Source of the DNA: Streptomyces sp. NBC_01314
GTDB taxonomy: Bacteria > Actinomycetota > Actinomycetes > Streptomycetales > Streptomycetaceae
Assembly (NCBI RefSeq): GCF_041435215.1
Contig: NZ_CP108394.1
Span: 6,634,001-6,698,000 of the forward strand
Length of the DNA: 64,000 nucleotides
Direction: 5' to 3'
Position numbers and translations under genes: made by a program. Within the stretch, counting starts at the first letter, position 1. Each line of letters starts with the position of its first letter. The notes under the pieces are model-generated. The model did not search any database. It was given only the letters and a program-made list of their open reading frames with translations, and had not been told where the DNA came from. Positions 63,381 through 64,000 of the stretch are shown here, in pieces.

Positions 63381-64000
63381 ATGACGACAGGTCGGCTCGG
63401 GCAGCAAGCCGCGCCGCCGAACGCGGCCTACGCCGGGCAGCTCGTGCAGTTTCCGGACCCGGTCCGGGCCGCGCGTCATCCGGGAGGTGTCCGTGTTGAC
63501 GAACACGGCTATCCGGACTTCTCGCCCTATGCGCGCGCCGCGGCGGAGATCGCCGATCCCCCGGAGGGGTTCGGGGTGGACGAGCTGCGGTTGACGGACT
63601 ACGTCTCCGCGAACGCGGCGCTGGCCGCGACGGGGCACGAGCTGTGGGACACGATCCCGCCGGTGGCGACGCCGCACGGCTGGACGTGGCATCACGCGCC
63701 GGGCGGCCGGCGGCTGGAGCTGGTGCCGGTCGAGGTGAAGGCGCTGCTGCGGCATCACGGTGGCATCGCGACGGCGCGCGTGGACCAGCACAAGCGGGGC
63801 ACGCGGCCGTTGCAGGAGACCCGGCCCGCGCACTTCGGGCTGCCGAAGTCGTCGGCGGTGGCGGTGACCGAGATGCAGGTGCAGGGGGTCGAGGAGGACC
63901 TCGGGTACCGGCTGCCGGGCGCGTACCGGTCGTTCCTGAAGGCGGCGGGCGGCTGCGCCCCCGTCGGGGCGGCGCTGGACGCGGAGCTGGGGCTGCTGAT
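63381..64000 (+). CDS. WHH-nuclease/SUKH-1 (SMI1/KNR4) fusion, partial
   Basis: The reading frame runs off the window (206 codons present). Residues 1-75 are a linker with YPDFSPYA. Around 92-120 comes TPHGWTWHHAPGGRRLELVPVEVK, then HHGGIATARVDQHK, which carries the WHH signature of HNH/EndoVII-type toxin nucleases. From about 150 the sequence turns into a SUKH-1 domain (VTEMQVQGVEEDLGYRLPGAYRSFLKAAGG). Nuclease and immunity-type domains are therefore on one chain. AGGGGG precedes ATG 63381. It is divergent from the deaminase gene across a 323-base gap without other genes. Confidence 0.8.
   Translation, partial: MTTGRLGQQAAPPNAAYAGQLVQFPDPVRAARHPGGVRVDEHGYPDFSPYARAAAEIADPPEGFGVDELRLTDYVSANAALAATGHELWDTIPPVATPHGWTWHHAPGGRRLELVPVEVKALLRHHGGIATARVDQHKRGTRPLQETRPAHFGLPKSSAVAVTEMQVQGVEEDLGYRLPGAYRSFLKAAGGCAPVGAALDAELGLL

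Overview
The window is high-GC actinobacterial DNA and almost certainly a Streptomyces chromosome. Codon third positions are strongly GC, GTG starts are common, and TTA codons are so rare that I found only two in real genes. The gene content is also typical: protein O-mannosyltransferase, an Rpf muralidase, the galTEK operon, and helix-turn-helix/DUF397/anti-sigma-ATPase modules. The order of the housekeeping genes resembles what I recall of the S. coelicolor chromosome around SCO3120-SCO3160; this is from memory and was not searched.

Layout. 1-5022 (minus): two class B penicillin-binding proteins and the mannosyltransferase pmt. 5225-11570 (plus): rsmI, a zinc-ribbon protein, tatD, rpfB, rsmA and ispE. 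11638-16471: an acyltransferase, a relic of a subtilisin-like protease, a small membrane protein, a 43-bp minisatellite and an ABC-F ATPase. 16830-20811: two paralogous membrane-anchored PQQ-propeller proteins. 21071-27000 is accessory: an orphan response regulator with an atypical receiver, a secreted SGNH lipase, an XRE/DUF397/ATPase module, an Rpn-type nuclease with two C-terminal fragments, and a MOSC relic. 27144-30452: galT-galE-galK.

30661-40580 is the largest accessory block. An operon of two helical WXG-type proteins plus a mycosin-like protease is followed by a second XRE/DUF397/ATPase module. A minus-strand operon (small WXG-partner protein, large WXG-headed protein, lipoprotein) closes the block. 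No EccC, EccB, EccD or EccE gene is in the window, so any type VII machinery would have to lie elsewhere. Next come a Phd/YefM antitoxin whose toxin is broken by a stop codon, a TTA-containing GNAT gene, an orphan LuxR-type regulator, and a MarR regulator divergent from a methyltransferase/VOC pair.

44654-59792 returns to mostly core functions: an MFS symporter, a PaaX-like regulator, a large glycosyltransferase, a TetR-desaturase operon, ppc, a membrane protein, pth-rplY-prs-glmU and tRNA-Gln(UUG). The end of the window has an orphan sensor kinase with a TTA codon and a cluster of contact-toxin and immunity domains: SUKH-3, a YwqJ-type deaminase and a WHH-nuclease/SUKH fusion that runs off the edge.

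Themes. A palindromic intergenic repeat recurs at seven loci, always between genes. At least six genes have a -10-like hexamer 6-7 bases before the start codon, which suggests leaderless transcripts. Four or five gene relics are concentrated in the accessory stretches. I saw no complete insertion sequence, prophage, CRISPR array or secondary-metabolite core gene.
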